Below, in pieces: positions 34,947 to 44,809 of a stretch of DNA of 64,000 bases. The DNA is taken from the NCBI RefSeq assembly GCF_005796105.1, contig NZ_VAUO01000001.1, forward strand, positions 372,001 through 436,000, written 5' to 3'. This stretch comes from Pseudomonas mosselii (lineage in GTDB: Bacteria > Pseudomonadota > Gammaproteobacteria > Pseudomonadales > Pseudomonadaceae). Each line of letters starts with the position of its first letter. Position 1 is the first letter of the stretch. Under the pieces are notes generated by a model, which saw only the letters and a list, made by a program, of their open reading frames with translations, was not told the origin of the DNA and did no database searches. A program made the translations under genes and the position numbers.

Positions 34947-36596
34947 GTGATTGCCCATTCTGTCGACGACCCATTCTATTACCTGCACAACTTCCGCCAA
35001 GTCCTGGCTTGGGTAGAGCAGCGCTATGCCGACCTGTTGGAGCCTGCCGAGCGGGCGTTCATCCAGACCTTCGGCCTGCTGCCGCTGCCGTCTCAGGCGC
35101 TGTTGGTGCGCATGGTGATGCGCAAGGGCGAGTGGTTTCGAAGCGACAAGCTCGTCTATGCCGAGATTGGCGACACCCAGGCCGCCTTGGCCCCTCTGTT
35201 GGCGTTGGGTTGGGTCGATGAGGCAGCAGCGCTGACGCTCGAGCAACTGGTCGGCCTGTTGCGCAAGGATGAAGTGGTGCAGTGCTTCGCTACACGGCTG
35301 GCGCAGCCTCGGGCGGGCAAGGCCGAACTGCTGGCCCAATTGCAGGCTCACGACATGGCGCCCCGTCCGTTGGCGCAGTGGTACCCCGGTTTCAGCGTGC
35401 AAATCCTGCATTGGCGCTTGCAGTCGGTGTGCGACCGGCTGCGCCTGTTGTTCTTTGGCAACCTGTACCAGGACTGGTCCGAATTCGTGCTGGCCGACCT
35501 TGGCGTATGGCGCTATGAACAGGTGGCGTTCAGCGACGATTCGCGGGCGCTGCGCTCGCGTGGCGAGGTGGACCTGGCCATGGCCTTGCACCACTGCGCC
35601 GAGCGGCTGGAGCAAGGCGAGCGGCCTGCTACGTTACTGGCGCTCTTGCACGGGCTGGCCAGTCCCAACCCATGGCTGGCCCGGCGCCATGCGCGCGTGC
35701 TGTTCGCTTTGGGTCAACACTGCGAACGGTTGGGCGACTGGGACCTGGCCTTACAGGCCTATGCGGGGGGCGCCCATCCCGAGGCACGCATCCGTCAGGT
35801 ACGCGTGTACGAACGCAGCGAGCAGTGGCATGCAGCCCATCGGCTGGCTCAACAGATGGCCACGGCGCCTGCCAATGCCTTGGAACGTCAGGCCCTGGAA
35901 CGCATGCTGCCGCGTCTGGCACGCAAGCTCGGCGGGCCGCCGCAGCCGCGCAAACGCGTGGCTGCGGTGCAGTCGATCGAGCTGGAACTACCGGCGGAGC
36001 TGGCCGTTTTGGGGGTTGAGGAGGCCGTGCGTGTGCACTTGCAGGGGCAGGGCGGGGTGGCCCACTACGTGGAGAACACCCTGTTCAATAGCTTGTTTGG
36101 ACTCTTGTGCTGGGAGGCGATTTTTGCGCCGTTGCCTGGGGCGTTCTTCCATCCGTTTCAGGCGGGCCCTCAAGACCTGCACGACGCTGATTTTCTGCCG
36201 CGTCGGGCGGCGCTGTTCGAGCGCTGCCTGGGGCAACTGGACGACGGCAGCCACCGCCAGGCCATTCGTGATTGCCGTGCCGCCAAGCATGGTCTGCAAT
36301 CACCGTTCGTGTTTTGGCACATGCTCGAGGACGAATTGCTCGAGCACGCGCTCGCCTGCTTGCCGCCGGCGCACCTAAAGGCGTGTTTCGAGCGTCTGCT
36401 ACAGGACATTCGCAACAACCGCGCCGGGATGCCTGACTTGATCCAGTTTTGGCCCGACGAAGGCCGCTACCGCATGGTCGAGGTCAAGGGGCCGGGGGAT
36501 CGACTGCAAGACAACCAATTGCGTTGGCTGGAATTCTGTCAACAACACGGCTTGCCGGTAGCTGTGTGCCATGTGCGTTGGCAGGCGGTGGCATGA
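34947..36596 (+). CDS. FAN1-type structure-specific nuclease (VRR-NUC domain)
   Basis: A 549-residue bacterial FAN1 homologue. The N-terminus (YYLHNFRQVLAWVEQRYADL; LLVRMVMRKGEWFRSDKLVY) is the FAN1 winged-helix/SAP-like region. The middle is a tetratricopeptide-like helical array (ARRHARVLFALGQHCERLGD). The C-terminal VRR-NUC nuclease carries AGMPDLIQFWP (D), YRMVEVKGPGD (ExK) and LQDNQLRWLEF (QxxW). FAN1 processes branched DNA and interstrand crosslinks. The start is GTG 34947. Its stop overlaps the ATG of the next gene, so the nuclease and helicase are coupled. Confidence 0.9.
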   Translation: MIAHSVDDPFYYLHNFRQVLAWVEQRYADLLEPAERAFIQTFGLLPLPSQALLVRMVMRKGEWFRSDKLVYAEIGDTQAALAPLLALGWVDEAAALTLEQLVGLLRKDEVVQCFATRLAQPRAGKAELLAQLQAHDMAPRPLAQWYPGFSVQILHWRLQSVCDRLRLLFFGNLYQDWSEFVLADLGVWRYEQVAFSDDSRALRSRGEVDLAMALHHCAERLEQGERPATLLALLHGLASPNPWLARRHARVLFALGQHCERLGDWDLALQAYAGGAHPEARIRQVRVYERSEQWHAAHRLAQQMATAPANALERQALERMLPRLARKLGGPPQPRKRVAAVQSIELELPAELAVLGVEEAVRVHLQGQGGVAHYVENTLFNSLFGLLCWEAIFAPLPGAFFHPFQAGPQDLHDADFLPRRAALFERCLGQLDDGSHRQAIRDCRAAKHGLQSPFVFWHMLEDELLEHALACLPPAHLKACFERLLQDIRNNRAGMPDLIQFWPDEGRYRMVEVKGPGDRLQDNQLRWLEFCQQHGLPVAVCHVRWQAVA

Positions 36597-38848
36597 GTTA
36601 CCGCGTGGCGGTGCGCGCGCTCTGCGAGTTTAGCGCCAAGCAGGGCGATCTGGACCTGCGCTTCACGCCCTCGCCCAGTGCCCAGGAGGGGATCGCCGGC
36701 CACCGCCGCGTGGTTGCACGGCGAGGCCCCGGCTACGAGGCCGAGGTGGCTTTGGAAGGCGAATACCGGGGACTGCTGGTGCGCGGCCGGGCCGATGGGT
36801 ACGACCCGGGGCTCAATCGCCTGGAAGAGATCAAGACCCATCGCGGTGACCTGGCGCGTCAGCCCGATAACCATCGACAGCTGCATTGGGCCCAGGCCAA
36901 GGTCTATGCCTGGCTGTTGTGCCAGGCCCGCCAATTGCAGCGTATCGACATCGCGCTGGTATATCTGGACGTCGACAGCGATGCCCAGACCGTCATCAGC
37001 GAACCTTACGAGGCCGCCGAGTTGCAACGGTTCTTCGAAACCCAGTGTCAGCGCTTCCTGGCCTGGGCCAGCGCTCAGGAGGCACGCTTGGGCGAGCGGG
37101 ACCTCGGTTTGAAGGCACTGGCGTTTCCGTATCCCGCGTTCCGCCAAGGTCAGCGCCAGTTGGCTGAAACCCTGTATAAGGCCGTCAGCACCGGCCGCTG
37201 CCTGATGGCCCAGGCCAGCACTGGCATTGGCAAGACCCTCGGTACGCTGTTCCCGCTGCTCAAGGCCATGGTGCCGCAGCAGTTGGACAAACTCTACTTT
37301 CTGACCGCCAAGACTCCGGGGCGCGCGCTGGCCTTGGATGCCCTGCGCCAGATCACCCAGGGCAGTGCGCAGCCAGCCTTGCGTACCTTGGAGCTGATCG
37401 CCCGCGACAAGGCTTGCGAGCATCCCGGCAGCGCTTGCCATGGCGATGCCTGCCCGCTGGCCAAGGGCTTCTACGACCGCCTCGGCGCAGCGCGCGAGGC
37501 CGCCGCACAGATCGCCGTGCTTGATCGCGCGGCACTGCGCGAGGTGGCCTTGGCGCACCAGGTCTGCCCGTACTACCTCGCACAGGAAATGGCCCGCTGG
37601 GTCGATCTGCTGGTGGCTGACTACAACTACTATTTCGACACCTATGCCTTGCTGTTCGGGCTGGCCCAGGCCAACCAGTGGCGCACGGCAGTCCTGGTGG
37701 ACGAGGCGCACAACTTGGTTGAGCGCGGTCGGCAGATGTACAGCGCGAGCCTCGATCAAGGCCAGTTACAGGCACTGCGCCAGAGCAAGCCTGCCGGCCT
37801 AGGCAGCGCGCTGGAGCGCCTCAACCGCCAGTGGAACGCGCTGTACAAGGCGCAAGTGGCGCCTTACCAGGCCAGTGAGCAGTTGCCGCAGGCACTGTTG
37901 CGGGCCCTGCAGCAATGCGTGGGGCTGATTCAGGAACGGATGAACCAGGCACCCAACGAGGTGCAGCCCAAGGTGCTGGAGTTCTACTTCCAGGCCTTGC
38001 AGTTCAGCCGGGTCGCCGAACTGTTCGACGAGCATTTCGTGTTCGATATCAGTCAGCGCAAGGGTACCAAGGGCCGACGTCTGGCTACCTTGTGCCTGCG
38101 CAACATCGTACCGGCGCGCCTGCTGGGGCCAAGGATGGCTGCCGCACGCAGCGTCACGCTGTTTTCCGCCACGCTCAACCCTCGGCACTTCTACAGTGAC
38201 CTGCTGGGCATGCCGGACGACACCGCCTGGCTGGAAGTGGCCGCACCGTTTCGTGCCGAGCAGTTGCAGGTGCGTATCGTCAGCGAGGTGTCTACCCGCT
38301 ATCAGCAGCGCCAGGCGTCGCTAGCGCCCATCGTCGAGTTGATCGCTACGCAGTTTCAGGCCCAGCCTGGCAACTACCTGGCGTTTTTCAGCAGCTTCGA
38401 GTACCTGGAGCAGGTCGCGCAGTTACTGGCCCAGCGTTATCCGGCGCTACCCCAGTGGCGGCAGTCACCCGGCATGGATGAAGCCAGCCGCGAGGCATTC
38501 CTGGCGCGTTTCGTGGCCGATGGGCAGGGCGTCGGCTTCGCCGTGCTCGGTGGTGCGTTTGGTGAGGGGGTGGATTTGCCCGGCACGCGCCTGATCGGCG
38601 CCTTTGTCGCGACCCTCGGGCTGCCCCAGGTCAACCCGGTCAACGAACAGTTCAAACAGCGCCTGGGGCGTCAGTTCGGTGCCGGCTTCGACTACGCCTA
38701 TCTGTACCCTGGCGTGCGCAAGGTGATCCAGGCGGCGGGGCGGGTGATCCGTAGCGACCACGACCGCGGTGTGCTGGTGTTGATCGACGAGCGTTTCGCC
38801 GAACCCCGGGTGCGGCAGATGTTCCCAAGCTGGTGGCAATCGGCCTGA
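36593..38848 (+). CDS. DinG/XPD-like iron-sulphur helicase with N-terminal PD-(D/E)XK domain
   Basis: A 751-residue SF2 helicase coupled to FAN1 by a 4-base overlap. Residues 1-170 contain a Cas4/RecB-like nuclease pattern ([30 protein letters not shown]). Helicase motif I is [16 protein letters not shown] (about 206), and motif II is [14 protein letters not shown] (about 366). Four cysteines between them ([17 protein letters not shown] and HQVCPYYL) fit an Fe-S cluster as in XPD and DinG. The motif VI region reads [17 protein letters not shown]. Together with FAN1 it probably forms a branched-DNA repair pair. ATG 36593 is chosen because of the overlap; an upstream extension would lie in FAN1. 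Confidence 0.88.
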   Translation: MSYRVAVRALCEFSAKQGDLDLRFTPSPSAQEGIAGHRRVVARRGPGYEAEVALEGEYRGLLVRGRADGYDPGLNRLEEIKTHRGDLARQPDNHRQLHWAQAKVYAWLLCQARQLQRIDIALVYLDVDSDAQTVISEPYEAAELQRFFETQCQRFLAWASAQEARLGERDLGLKALAFPYPAFRQGQRQLAETLYKAVSTGRCLMAQASTGIGKTLGTLFPLLKAMVPQQLDKLYFLTAKTPGRALALDALRQITQGSAQPALRTLELIARDKACEHPGSACHGDACPLAKGFYDRLGAAREAAAQIAVLDRAALREVALAHQVCPYYLAQEMARWVDLLVADYNYYFDTYALLFGLAQANQWRTAVLVDEAHNLVERGRQMYSASLDQGQLQALRQSKPAGLGSALERLNRQWNALYKAQVAPYQASEQLPQALLRALQQCVGLIQERMNQAPNEVQPKVLEFYFQALQFSRVAELFDEHFVFDISQRKGTKGRRLATLCLRNIVPARLLGPRMAAARSVTLFSATLNPRHFYSDLLGMPDDTAWLEVAAPFRAEQLQVRIVSEVSTRYQQRQASLAPIVELIATQFQAQPGNYLAFFSSFEYLEQVAQLLAQRYPALPQWRQSPGMDEASREAFLARFVADGQGVGFAVLGGAFGEGVDLPGTRLIGAFVATLGLPQVNPVNEQFKQRLGRQFGAGFDYAYLYPGVRKVIQAAGRVIRSDHDRGVLVLIDERFAEPRVRQMFPSWWQSA

Positions 38849-38927
38849 ACGCGCCCATCGCCTGGCATCGAAACTCCCAGTACACTGCGCGTTCCAACCC
38901 CAACATTCGTTGAATTCGAGGTTCTGC

Positions 38928-40565
38928 ATGACGCTCAGTCCTTTGGCAGGCAAGCTGGCTCCGGCCAGTGTGCTGGTCGATATCCCCCGCCTGTTGACGG
39001 CCTATTACACCGGCCGCCCCGACGCAGCCGTGGCGTCCCAGCGCGTGGCCTTCGGCACCTCGGGCCACCGTGGCACCTCGTTCGAATTGAGCTTCAACGA
39101 ATACCACGTGCTGGCCATCACCCAGGCCATCTGTTTGTACCGCCAGGAAAAGGCTATCGATGGCCCGCTGTTCATCGGCGCAGACACCCATGCACTGTCG
39201 GCGCCAGCTGCCGCCAGTGCCTTGGAGGTGCTGGCCGCCAATGGCGTGCAGGTGATGCTCAGCCAGGATGACGAATACACCCCGACGCCAGCGGTGTCCC
39301 ACGCTATCCTCTGTTACAACCGTGGCCGCCAGCAGGGCCTGGCCGACGGAATCGTCATCACCCCGTCGCACAATCCGCCGCAAAGTGGTGGCTTCAAGTA
39401 CAACCCGCCCAATGGTGGGCCTGCTGACAGCGACGTGACCAAGTGGATCGAGGCCAAGGCTAACGAATTGCTGGCGGCCAATCTGGCCGGCGTCAAGCGT
39501 ATGGATTACGCCCAGGCACTGCAGGCACCGACCACCCAGCGACATGACTACGTGACCCACTACGTCAACGACCTGGAAAACGTCATCGACTTCGACGTGA
39601 TCCGCGGCGCCAACCTGCGCCTGGGCGTCGATCCGCTGGGCGGGGCAGGGGTGCGCTACTGGGCGGCCATCGCCGAGCGCTACCAGCTCAACCTGGAGGT
39701 GGTGAACACCGAGGTGGACCCGACCTTCCGCTTCATGAGCGTCGATTGGGACGGCCAGATCCGCATGGACCCGTCCTCGCCGTATGCCATGCAGGGCCTG
39801 ATCGGCCTGCGCGAGCGTTTCGATGTGGCGTTCGCCTGCGACCCGGACCATGACCGTCACGGTATCGTCACCGCCGATGGCCTGTTGCAACCGAACAACT
39901 ACCTGGCTGTGGCCATTGACTACCTGTACCGTAATCGCCCGCACTGGCGTGGTGACGCTGCGGTGGGCAAGACCGTGGTGTCCAGTGGCCTGATCGATCG
40001 TGTGACCGAGGCGTTGGGACGGACGTTGTACGAAGTGCCGGTGGGCTTCAAATTCTTCGCCCAGGGCTTGTTCGAAGGTTCGCTGGGCTTCGGCGGCGAG
40101 GAGAGTGCTGGGGCGTCGTTCCTGCGCAAGGACGGCTCGGTCTGGGCCACCGACAAGGACGGCCTGATTCCGGCGTTGCTGGCGGCAGAAATGACCGCTC
40201 GCACAGGACGCAACCCGAGCCAGCTCTACGCCGACCTCACCGCCAAGCTGGGCAAGCCATACGCTACCCGTGTCGAAGCCAAGGCCGACCCGCGTCAGAA
40301 GGCACTCCTGAGCAAGCTGGCCCCGCAGCAGGTCAAGTCCACCGAGCTTGCCGGTGAACCCATCGTGCAGATTCTCAGCCACGCTCCTGGCAATGGCCAG
40401 GCCATCGGCGGCCTCAAGGTCATGACGGCTAACGGCTGGTTCGCCGCGCGACCGTCGGGGACCGAGGACATCTACAAGATCTACGCTGAGAGCTTCATCG
40501 ACGAAGCGCACCTGGCCCGCCTGGTACAGGAAGCCCAGGTCTTGGTGGATGCGGCGATCGCCTGA
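38928..40565 (+). CDS. pgm: Phosphoglucomutase (alpha-D-glucose phosphate-specific)
   Basis: A 545-residue Pgm that interconverts glucose-1-phosphate and glucose-6-phosphate. Visible are the phosphoserine loop [20 protein letters not shown] (catalytic Ser in PSHNPP, residue about 146), the metal loop [10 protein letters not shown] (about 304), the sugar-binding loop [12 protein letters not shown] (about 390) and the phosphate-binding loop [17 protein letters not shown] (about 505). Length is usual for the type. GAG lies 7 bases before ATG 38928. It links central sugar metabolism to exopolysaccharide and glycogen precursors. Confidence 0.96.
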   Translation: MTLSPLAGKLAPASVLVDIPRLLTAYYTGRPDAAVASQRVAFGTSGHRGTSFELSFNEYHVLAITQAICLYRQEKAIDGPLFIGADTHALSAPAAASALEVLAANGVQVMLSQDDEYTPTPAVSHAILCYNRGRQQGLADGIVITPSHNPPQSGGFKYNPPNGGPADSDVTKWIEAKANELLAANLAGVKRMDYAQALQAPTTQRHDYVTHYVNDLENVIDFDVIRGANLRLGVDPLGGAGVRYWAAIAERYQLNLEVVNTEVDPTFRFMSVDWDGQIRMDPSSPYAMQGLIGLRERFDVAFACDPDHDRHGIVTADGLLQPNNYLAVAIDYLYRNRPHWRGDAAVGKTVVSSGLIDRVTEALGRTLYEVPVGFKFFAQGLFEGSLGFGGEESAGASFLRKDGSVWATDKDGLIPALLAAEMTARTGRNPSQLYADLTAKLGKPYATRVEAKADPRQKALLSKLAPQQVKSTELAGEPIVQILSHAPGNGQAIGGLKVMTANGWFAARPSGTEDIYKIYAESFIDEAHLARLVQEAQVLVDAAIA

Positions 40566-40582
40566 TCATCAGGGGCGATGCG

Positions 40583-40627
40583 CGGGGCAAGCGTGTTTCC
40601 ACAGCGTTGTGGAGCGGGCTTGCCCCG
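40583..40627. repeat. REP-like palindrome after pgm
   Basis: Outer arms CGGGGCAAGC (40583-40592) and GCTTGCCCCG (40618-40627) enclose a second perfect hairpin TCCACA-GCGT-TGTGGA (40598-40613). The GGGGCAAGC core and nested-stem form match the repetitive extragenic palindromes common in the P. putida group. It may also stabilise or end the pgm transcript. Confidence 0.8.
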
Positions 40628-40732
40628 TCGGTCTTGATTGTCCCGTCAGCGGGACGATGTATACCGTTTGATCGACCTACCGCTTCATTATCCTCATCGA
40701 TAAGCTAATGCCTGTCCAAGAGGAACGCGCTC

Positions 40733-41608
40733 ATGAAAAAAATCCAGGGTATCTACCAGAGCCCGCATACCCATTGGGTAGGTGATGGTTTTCCGGTACG
40801 CAGCCTGTTCACCTACGACCATCTGGCACGGCATATCAGCCCGTTCCTGTTGCTCGACTACGCAGGGCCACATGACTTCACCCCCACCACCGCCAGGCGT
40901 GGTGTTGGCCAGCATCCGCATCGCGGCTTCGAGACAGTGACCATCGTCTACCAGGGCGAACTCGAACATCGCGATTCCACCGGCGCTGGTGGCTTGATCG
41001 GCCCAGGCGACGTGCAGTGGATGACCGCCGCAGACGGTATCATCCACGAAGAGTTCCACTCACCGGCGTTCGCCCGGCAAGGCGGCACCTTGGAAATGGT
41101 GCAACTGTGGGTCAACCTGCCGGCCAGGCACAAACGCGCCGCTGCCGGTTACCAGACCCTGCTGGCCGAGGATATTCCACAGCTGGCGCTCGATGCTGGG
41201 GCTGGCAGCTTGCGCGTGATCGCCGGGCGTTACCAAGGCTCTGAAGGGCCGGCGCGTACCTTCACGGACATGGACGTATGGGACATGCGCTTGAACGCCG
41301 GTGCCGTGCTGCGACTGCCGCTGTTGCCCGGGCGCAATGCGGCGCTAGTGGTGTTGCGTGGTCAACTGCGGGTCAACGCCGAGCGTGACGCCGGCCCCGC
41401 CAGCCTGGTGCTGTTCGCGCGCGACGGCGACAACGTGCAGATCGAAGCGCCACAGGACACCAGCGTGTTGTTGCTCAGTGGCGAGCCAATCGATGAGCCG
41501 ATCGTTGGCTATGGCCCGTTCGTGATGAACAGCCAGGCGCAGATCGCCGAGTCGTTCGACGACTTCCATGCCGGGCGCTTTGGGCAACTGGGCGCCACTG
41601 AGCGCTAG
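40733..41608 (+). CDS. Pirin-family protein (bicupin)
   Basis: A 291-residue pirin. The metal-binding N-terminal cupin has HPHRGFETVTIVYQGELEH (metal-binding His pair, residues about 63-65) and ADGIIHEEFHSP with the third His and Glu (about 102-105). The remaining C-terminal cupin carries FTDMDVWDMRLNAG and LPLLPGRNAALVVL. Pirins are iron or other metal proteins, some with quercetinase activity or regulatory roles; the substrate here is unknown. A second, shorter pirin is at 60,032-60,730. Confidence 0.9.
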   Translation: MKKIQGIYQSPHTHWVGDGFPVRSLFTYDHLARHISPFLLLDYAGPHDFTPTTARRGVGQHPHRGFETVTIVYQGELEHRDSTGAGGLIGPGDVQWMTAADGIIHEEFHSPAFARQGGTLEMVQLWVNLPARHKRAAAGYQTLLAEDIPQLALDAGAGSLRVIAGRYQGSEGPARTFTDMDVWDMRLNAGAVLRLPLLPGRNAALVVLRGQLRVNAERDAGPASLVLFARDGDNVQIEAPQDTSVLLLSGEPIDEPIVGYGPFVMNSQAQIAESFDDFHAGRFGQLGATER

Positions 41609-41865
41609 GCGCTGGATAGCAGCCTTGATCCGCGACAATGTCGCGAAACCCGTCCACAGCGGCAGCCGAATGGTCCGCTGCCACCATTGGTCGGCCAGCG
41701 GCTGCAACTGATCGAACAAACCTCATCGGCGCAGGTTCTTCCACTAAGGTGCTAGAGGAACATGTACCTCTTCAACGCCAGTACCTCGGGCCATGGATCG
41801 CCAGCCGAGGTCATACCCATGTACATACAATAACTGGCCATTCAGGGACCAGAGAGGGTCGTACC

Positions 41866-42126
41866 ATGTCGCTGATCGGAGTTTCGATGTTGGAAATGCG
41901 GCAACTGATCGAGCACGCCTGCCTGCCGGATCGTTGCGAAGTGAGTTGCCCGGATGGCGAGCACCTGACCATCCGTTTGGGCCAAGGGCATACTTTAGAT
42001 GGCTGCCTGACTGTGACCGATGTGCCACTCACCAGCCTCAACAGCTGCCGTGACCTGCTGGGCTTGGTGGCGCGGCTCAAGGAGCAGCGTCCAGCCAGCG
42101 CGCCGCCACTCAAGGCAATCGCCTGA
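41866..42126 (+). CDS. DUF1652 family small protein
   Basis: An 86-residue protein beginning MSLIGVSMLEMRQLIEHACL, then CEVSCPDGEHLTIRLGQG and SLNSCRDLLGLVARLKEQ. The pattern of a LRQLIE helix, two strands and an R.L..L..EL-type helix fits the Pseudomonas-specific DUF1652 family, of unknown function. A palindrome (42134-42162) follows. The 257-base spacer upstream holds no other gene. Confidence 0.72.
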   Translation: MSLIGVSMLEMRQLIEHACLPDRCEVSCPDGEHLTIRLGQGHTLDGCLTVTDVPLTSLNSCRDLLGLVARLKEQRPASAPPLKAIA

Positions 42127-42133
42127 TCCACGT

Positions 42134-42162
42134 CTGCCCGGCGAGCATGGCTTGCCGGGCAG
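42134..42162. terminator. Hairpin between two convergent small genes
   Basis: CTGCCCGGC (42134-42142) pairs with GCCGGGCAG (42154-42162). It lies between the stops of the DUF1652 gene and the next minus-strand gene, so it probably acts on both. No long T-tract is visible. Confidence 0.6.
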
Positions 42163-42167
42163 CGGCG

Positions 42168-42455
42168 TCAATGCAGTTCCACCAGCAGGTTCAACCCGCC
42201 ATCCCCGCATTTGCCCTGGTCGCGCACCACGCCATGATAGCGGCGTCCTTCCCAGATGAAGGCGACGCTGTGGGCGCGCTCGACCTTGTGCGGTAAAGGC
42301 GGGCAGAGGTGCAGATGCAAGGCCGGGCGCCCTTGCAGGTTGAGCGCTGCCAGTTGCGCCTGGCACTCGACGCTCAGCGCCACCGGGCCGAACAGGGTGT
42401 CTCGTACATAATCCAGTTGCAGGCAGGCATTCGGGGCGCGGCAGGGCATTTTCAT
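42168..42455 (-). CDS. Hypothetical protein, about 95 residues
   Basis: The minus-strand frame from ATG 42455 encodes MKMPCRAPNACLQLDYVRDT, then FGPVALSVECQAQLAALNLQ and RAHSVAFIWEGRRYHGVVRD. It could be a small beta-rich fold. An earlier in-frame start at 42518 would add 21 residues. I do not recognise the family. It could be a Pseudomonas-restricted protein. Base use is chromosomal, and the convergent hairpin after it supports a real transcript. Confidence 0.6.
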   Translation of the reverse strand: MKMPCRAPNACLQLDYVRDTLFGPVALSVECQAQLAALNLQGRPALHLHLCPPLPHKVERAHSVAFIWEGRRYHGVVRDQGKCGDGGLNLLVELH

Positions 42456-42532
42456 GGCGAGTGGCAGGCTCCTGGGCAAGATGGCGCACATCAGTGCTTT
42501 GAAGCCTGCCGAACGCAAGTGTTCAAATTATT

Positions 42533-43015
42533 TCAATGGCCTTCGGCAAACCGCCTCAAGCCGTCGCCATCGAGGCGATAGCGCACCCACTCATCCTGCG
42601 CTTGGGCACCCAGCGAGCGGTAAAAGCCGATGGCCGGCTCGTTCCAATCCAGCACGCTCCATTCAAGGCGCCCGCAGCCCTTGGCCACGGCTTCCTGGGC
42701 GATGTGCCGCAGTAATGTGCGCCCGGCGCCGTCGCCGCGTTGTTGCGGGGTCACGTAGAGGTCTTCCAGGTAGATACCGTTACGGCCGAGCCAGGTGGAG
42801 TAACTGTAGAAGTACACGGCAAATCCGATGCTCACTCCGTTACGCTCGCAGATCAGGCTGTGCACGGTGCTGCCTTCATCGAATAGGCTGTGCTCGATTT
42901 CGGCGAGGGTCGCCACCACTTCATGACGGGCACGTTCGTATTCAGCCAGTTCGGTGATGAACGTAAGAATTTGCGCGGCGTCGCTGCGTACGGCGCGACG
43001 GATGGTGAGGCTCAT
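42533..43015 (-). CDS. GNAT-family N-acetyltransferase (SSAT/thialysine type)
   Basis: A 160-residue acetyltransferase. Acetyl-CoA-binding motif A reads LEDLYVTPQQRGDGAGRTLL (residues about 85-105), and motif B is SVLDWNEPAIGFYRSLGA. The N-terminal AAQILTFITELAEYERARHE and the sequence IYLEDLYV are typical of spermidine/thialysine acetyltransferase relatives. The likely substrate is a small polyamine or amino acid, but this cannot be fixed from sequence. Start ATG 43015 (MSLTIRRAVRSDA) is preferred over one three codons upstream. Confidence 0.85.
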   Translation of the reverse strand: MSLTIRRAVRSDAAQILTFITELAEYERARHEVVATLAEIEHSLFDEGSTVHSLICERNGVSIGFAVYFYSYSTWLGRNGIYLEDLYVTPQQRGDGAGRTLLRHIAQEAVAKGCGRLEWSVLDWNEPAIGFYRSLGAQAQDEWVRYRLDGDGLRRFAEGH

Positions 43016-43193
43016 GGCGGGCATCCTTGATTGACGATGCCAGCATGTTACCTGTGCGCGAGCATTTCTTCAGTGCAGTCGTACCGTATCAGTAGGCTGT
43101 ACTTGCGCAATTAAACTCAACTGTATCGGTGCCCTCAGTGAGCGCTCCGTTAGTGTGGTTGTACCTTTCGGGAAATAAACGGATCCCCACACC

Positions 43194-43814
43194 ATGCTTG
43201 CCTCGTTCGACCTGCTCAGCGCGTTCGTGCTGTTCGCTTTCGTTTCTTCCATCACGCCCGGCCCGAATAACACCATGTTGCTGGCCTCGGGGGTGAACTT
43301 TGGCGTACGCCGCAGCGTGCCTCACGCACTGGGGATCAGCATCGGCTTCATGCTCATGGTGCTAGGGGTCGGTTTGGGGTTGGGTGAGCTGTTCAAAGCC
43401 TGGCCGGTGCTATACACCGTGTTGCGCTATGGCGGCGCTGCGTATTTGCTGTACCTGGCCTGGAAGATCGCGACTTCCGGGCCCATGAACGCTGACACCG
43501 TGAGCAGCCGCGAACCGCTGGGTTTCTGGGGCGCGGCGGCGTTTCAGTGGGTCAATCCCAAGGCCTGGGTCATGGCGGTGGGCGCCATCACTACCTATAC
43601 GCCGGCTCAAGGTTATGTGGTCAATGTGATCGTCATCGCGGTGGTGTTCGCGCTGGTCAACCTGCCCAGCGTCGGCATCTGGGTGATGTTCGGCAGCGCG
43701 TTGCGCAACCTGCTGCGCAACCGGCGCGCGCTGGTGCTGTTCAATGTCGTGATGGCCGTGTTGCTGGTGATTTCACTGTATCCGCTGCTGTTTGTAGAAT
43801 CGTCGTTTTCCTAG
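43194..43814 (+). CDS. LysE-family amino-acid exporter
   Basis: A 206-residue membrane protein with about six hydrophobic segments. The family opening FVSSITPGPNNTMLLASGVN (the TPGPN motif) lies at residues about 18-37, and the second signature FQWVNPKAWVMAVGAI near 118-133. Members export amino acids or homoserine lactone; the substrate is unknown. It is followed 18 bases later by an alpha/beta hydrolase on the same strand, possibly co-transcribed. Confidence 0.9.
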   Translation: MLASFDLLSAFVLFAFVSSITPGPNNTMLLASGVNFGVRRSVPHALGISIGFMLMVLGVGLGLGELFKAWPVLYTVLRYGGAAYLLYLAWKIATSGPMNADTVSSREPLGFWGAAAFQWVNPKAWVMAVGAITTYTPAQGYVVNVIVIAVVFALVNLPSVGIWVMFGSALRNLLRNRRALVLFNVVMAVLLVISLYPLLFVESSFS

Positions 43815-43832
43815 AGCCGACGAGTGCCGTAG

Positions 43833-44708
43833 ATGGAGTTGATTCCCTGGTCCCATGAATGCGCCGAAGGTTTCACCTTGCGCGGTTGGCGCACGCCGCC
43901 AAGCGGCCGACCGCTGTTGCACTTCCTGCATGGCAATGGGTTTTGCTGCTTGGCCTACCAGCCCTTGCTGCTGCGTCTGAGCGAGCATTTCGACCTGTGG
44001 CTGTGCGATGTGCAAGGCCATGGCGACAGCGATCACGGTGGTGCGTTCGTGGGTTGGAACCGTGCGGCGGCGCAGGCCCTGGAGGCCTTCGCCGCTGGGC
44101 GCGGTGAATACGGTGACGTGCCGCTGCTGGCGGTAGGGCACAGCTTTGGCGGGGTGCTCACCGGCCTGATGCTGGCCCGAGAGAAGTCGTTGTTCCAGCG
44201 TGCGGTGCTGCTCGACCCTGTGCTGTTCAGCCGCCGGATGCTTGGGGTGATGGGGGTGGCTGCCATGGTTGGCCTGCATCGGCGTCATGCACTGGCGCGC
44301 AAGGCCGCGACGCGCCGTAGCCACTGGCCTGACCGCCAGGCGGCGCTGGCGTCGCTGCAAGGGCGGGGTATTTTCAAGGGCTGGAGCGACACGGCCCTGC
44401 ACGCTTATGTCGAGCACGCCATCGGCGATTGCGGCGAGGCCGTGGTGCTCAAGTGCCGACCCAGCCGCGAAGTGGAGATTTTCAGTTCGTTCCCTGAACG
44501 TATGTGGCATCAACTGAGCAGTATCTCGACGCCGACCTGTATCCTGTATGGCGAGCACACCTATCCGTTCGTGCCGCACTCGGTTCAACGTCTGGCTAGT
44601 CTGAACGCCCAGGTCAGTAGCCAGCAGGTGGCGGGTGGGCATTGCTTCATGCAGGAGGATCCCGCTGCGGCGGCCGAGCGGGTGGTGGCGTTTCTCCAGG
44701 CACCTTAA
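43833..44708 (+). CDS. Alpha/beta hydrolase
   Basis: A 291-residue alpha/beta-hydrolase fold protein. It shows the oxyanion-hole HFLHGNGF, LWLCDVQGHGDSD, the nucleophile elbow LAVGHSFGGVLTG with Ser near residue 106, and a C-terminal His in VAGGHCFMQEDP (near 270). An Asp is available in the strand before. No cap-domain signature identifies the substrate. Its position directly after the LysE gene suggests a shared transcript but not a shared pathway. Confidence 0.88.
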   Translation: MELIPWSHECAEGFTLRGWRTPPSGRPLLHFLHGNGFCCLAYQPLLLRLSEHFDLWLCDVQGHGDSDHGGAFVGWNRAAAQALEAFAAGRGEYGDVPLLAVGHSFGGVLTGLMLAREKSLFQRAVLLDPVLFSRRMLGVMGVAAMVGLHRRHALARKAATRRSHWPDRQAALASLQGRGIFKGWSDTALHAYVEHAIGDCGEAVVLKCRPSREVEIFSSFPERMWHQLSSISTPTCILYGEHTYPFVPHSVQRLASLNAQVSSQQVAGGHCFMQEDPAAAAERVVAFLQAP

Positions 44709-44809
44709 TGAAGATTGTCCATTTCGCGACGATAGTTGGATGATTCGCGAGCGATCGACACGCACGTATTCCTTACGCTGGTGCTCCCCCCCTTGTATGG
44801 AGCCCCAGC

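Noticed and set aside
38652..40511. A 619-codon minus-strand frame opposite pgm (and similar long frames opposite the GC-rich genes at 36,539-37,759 and 29,364-30,515).
   Set aside because: These are mirror frames of genuine GC-rich genes with clear families; their products lack motifs, and the sense genes are certain.
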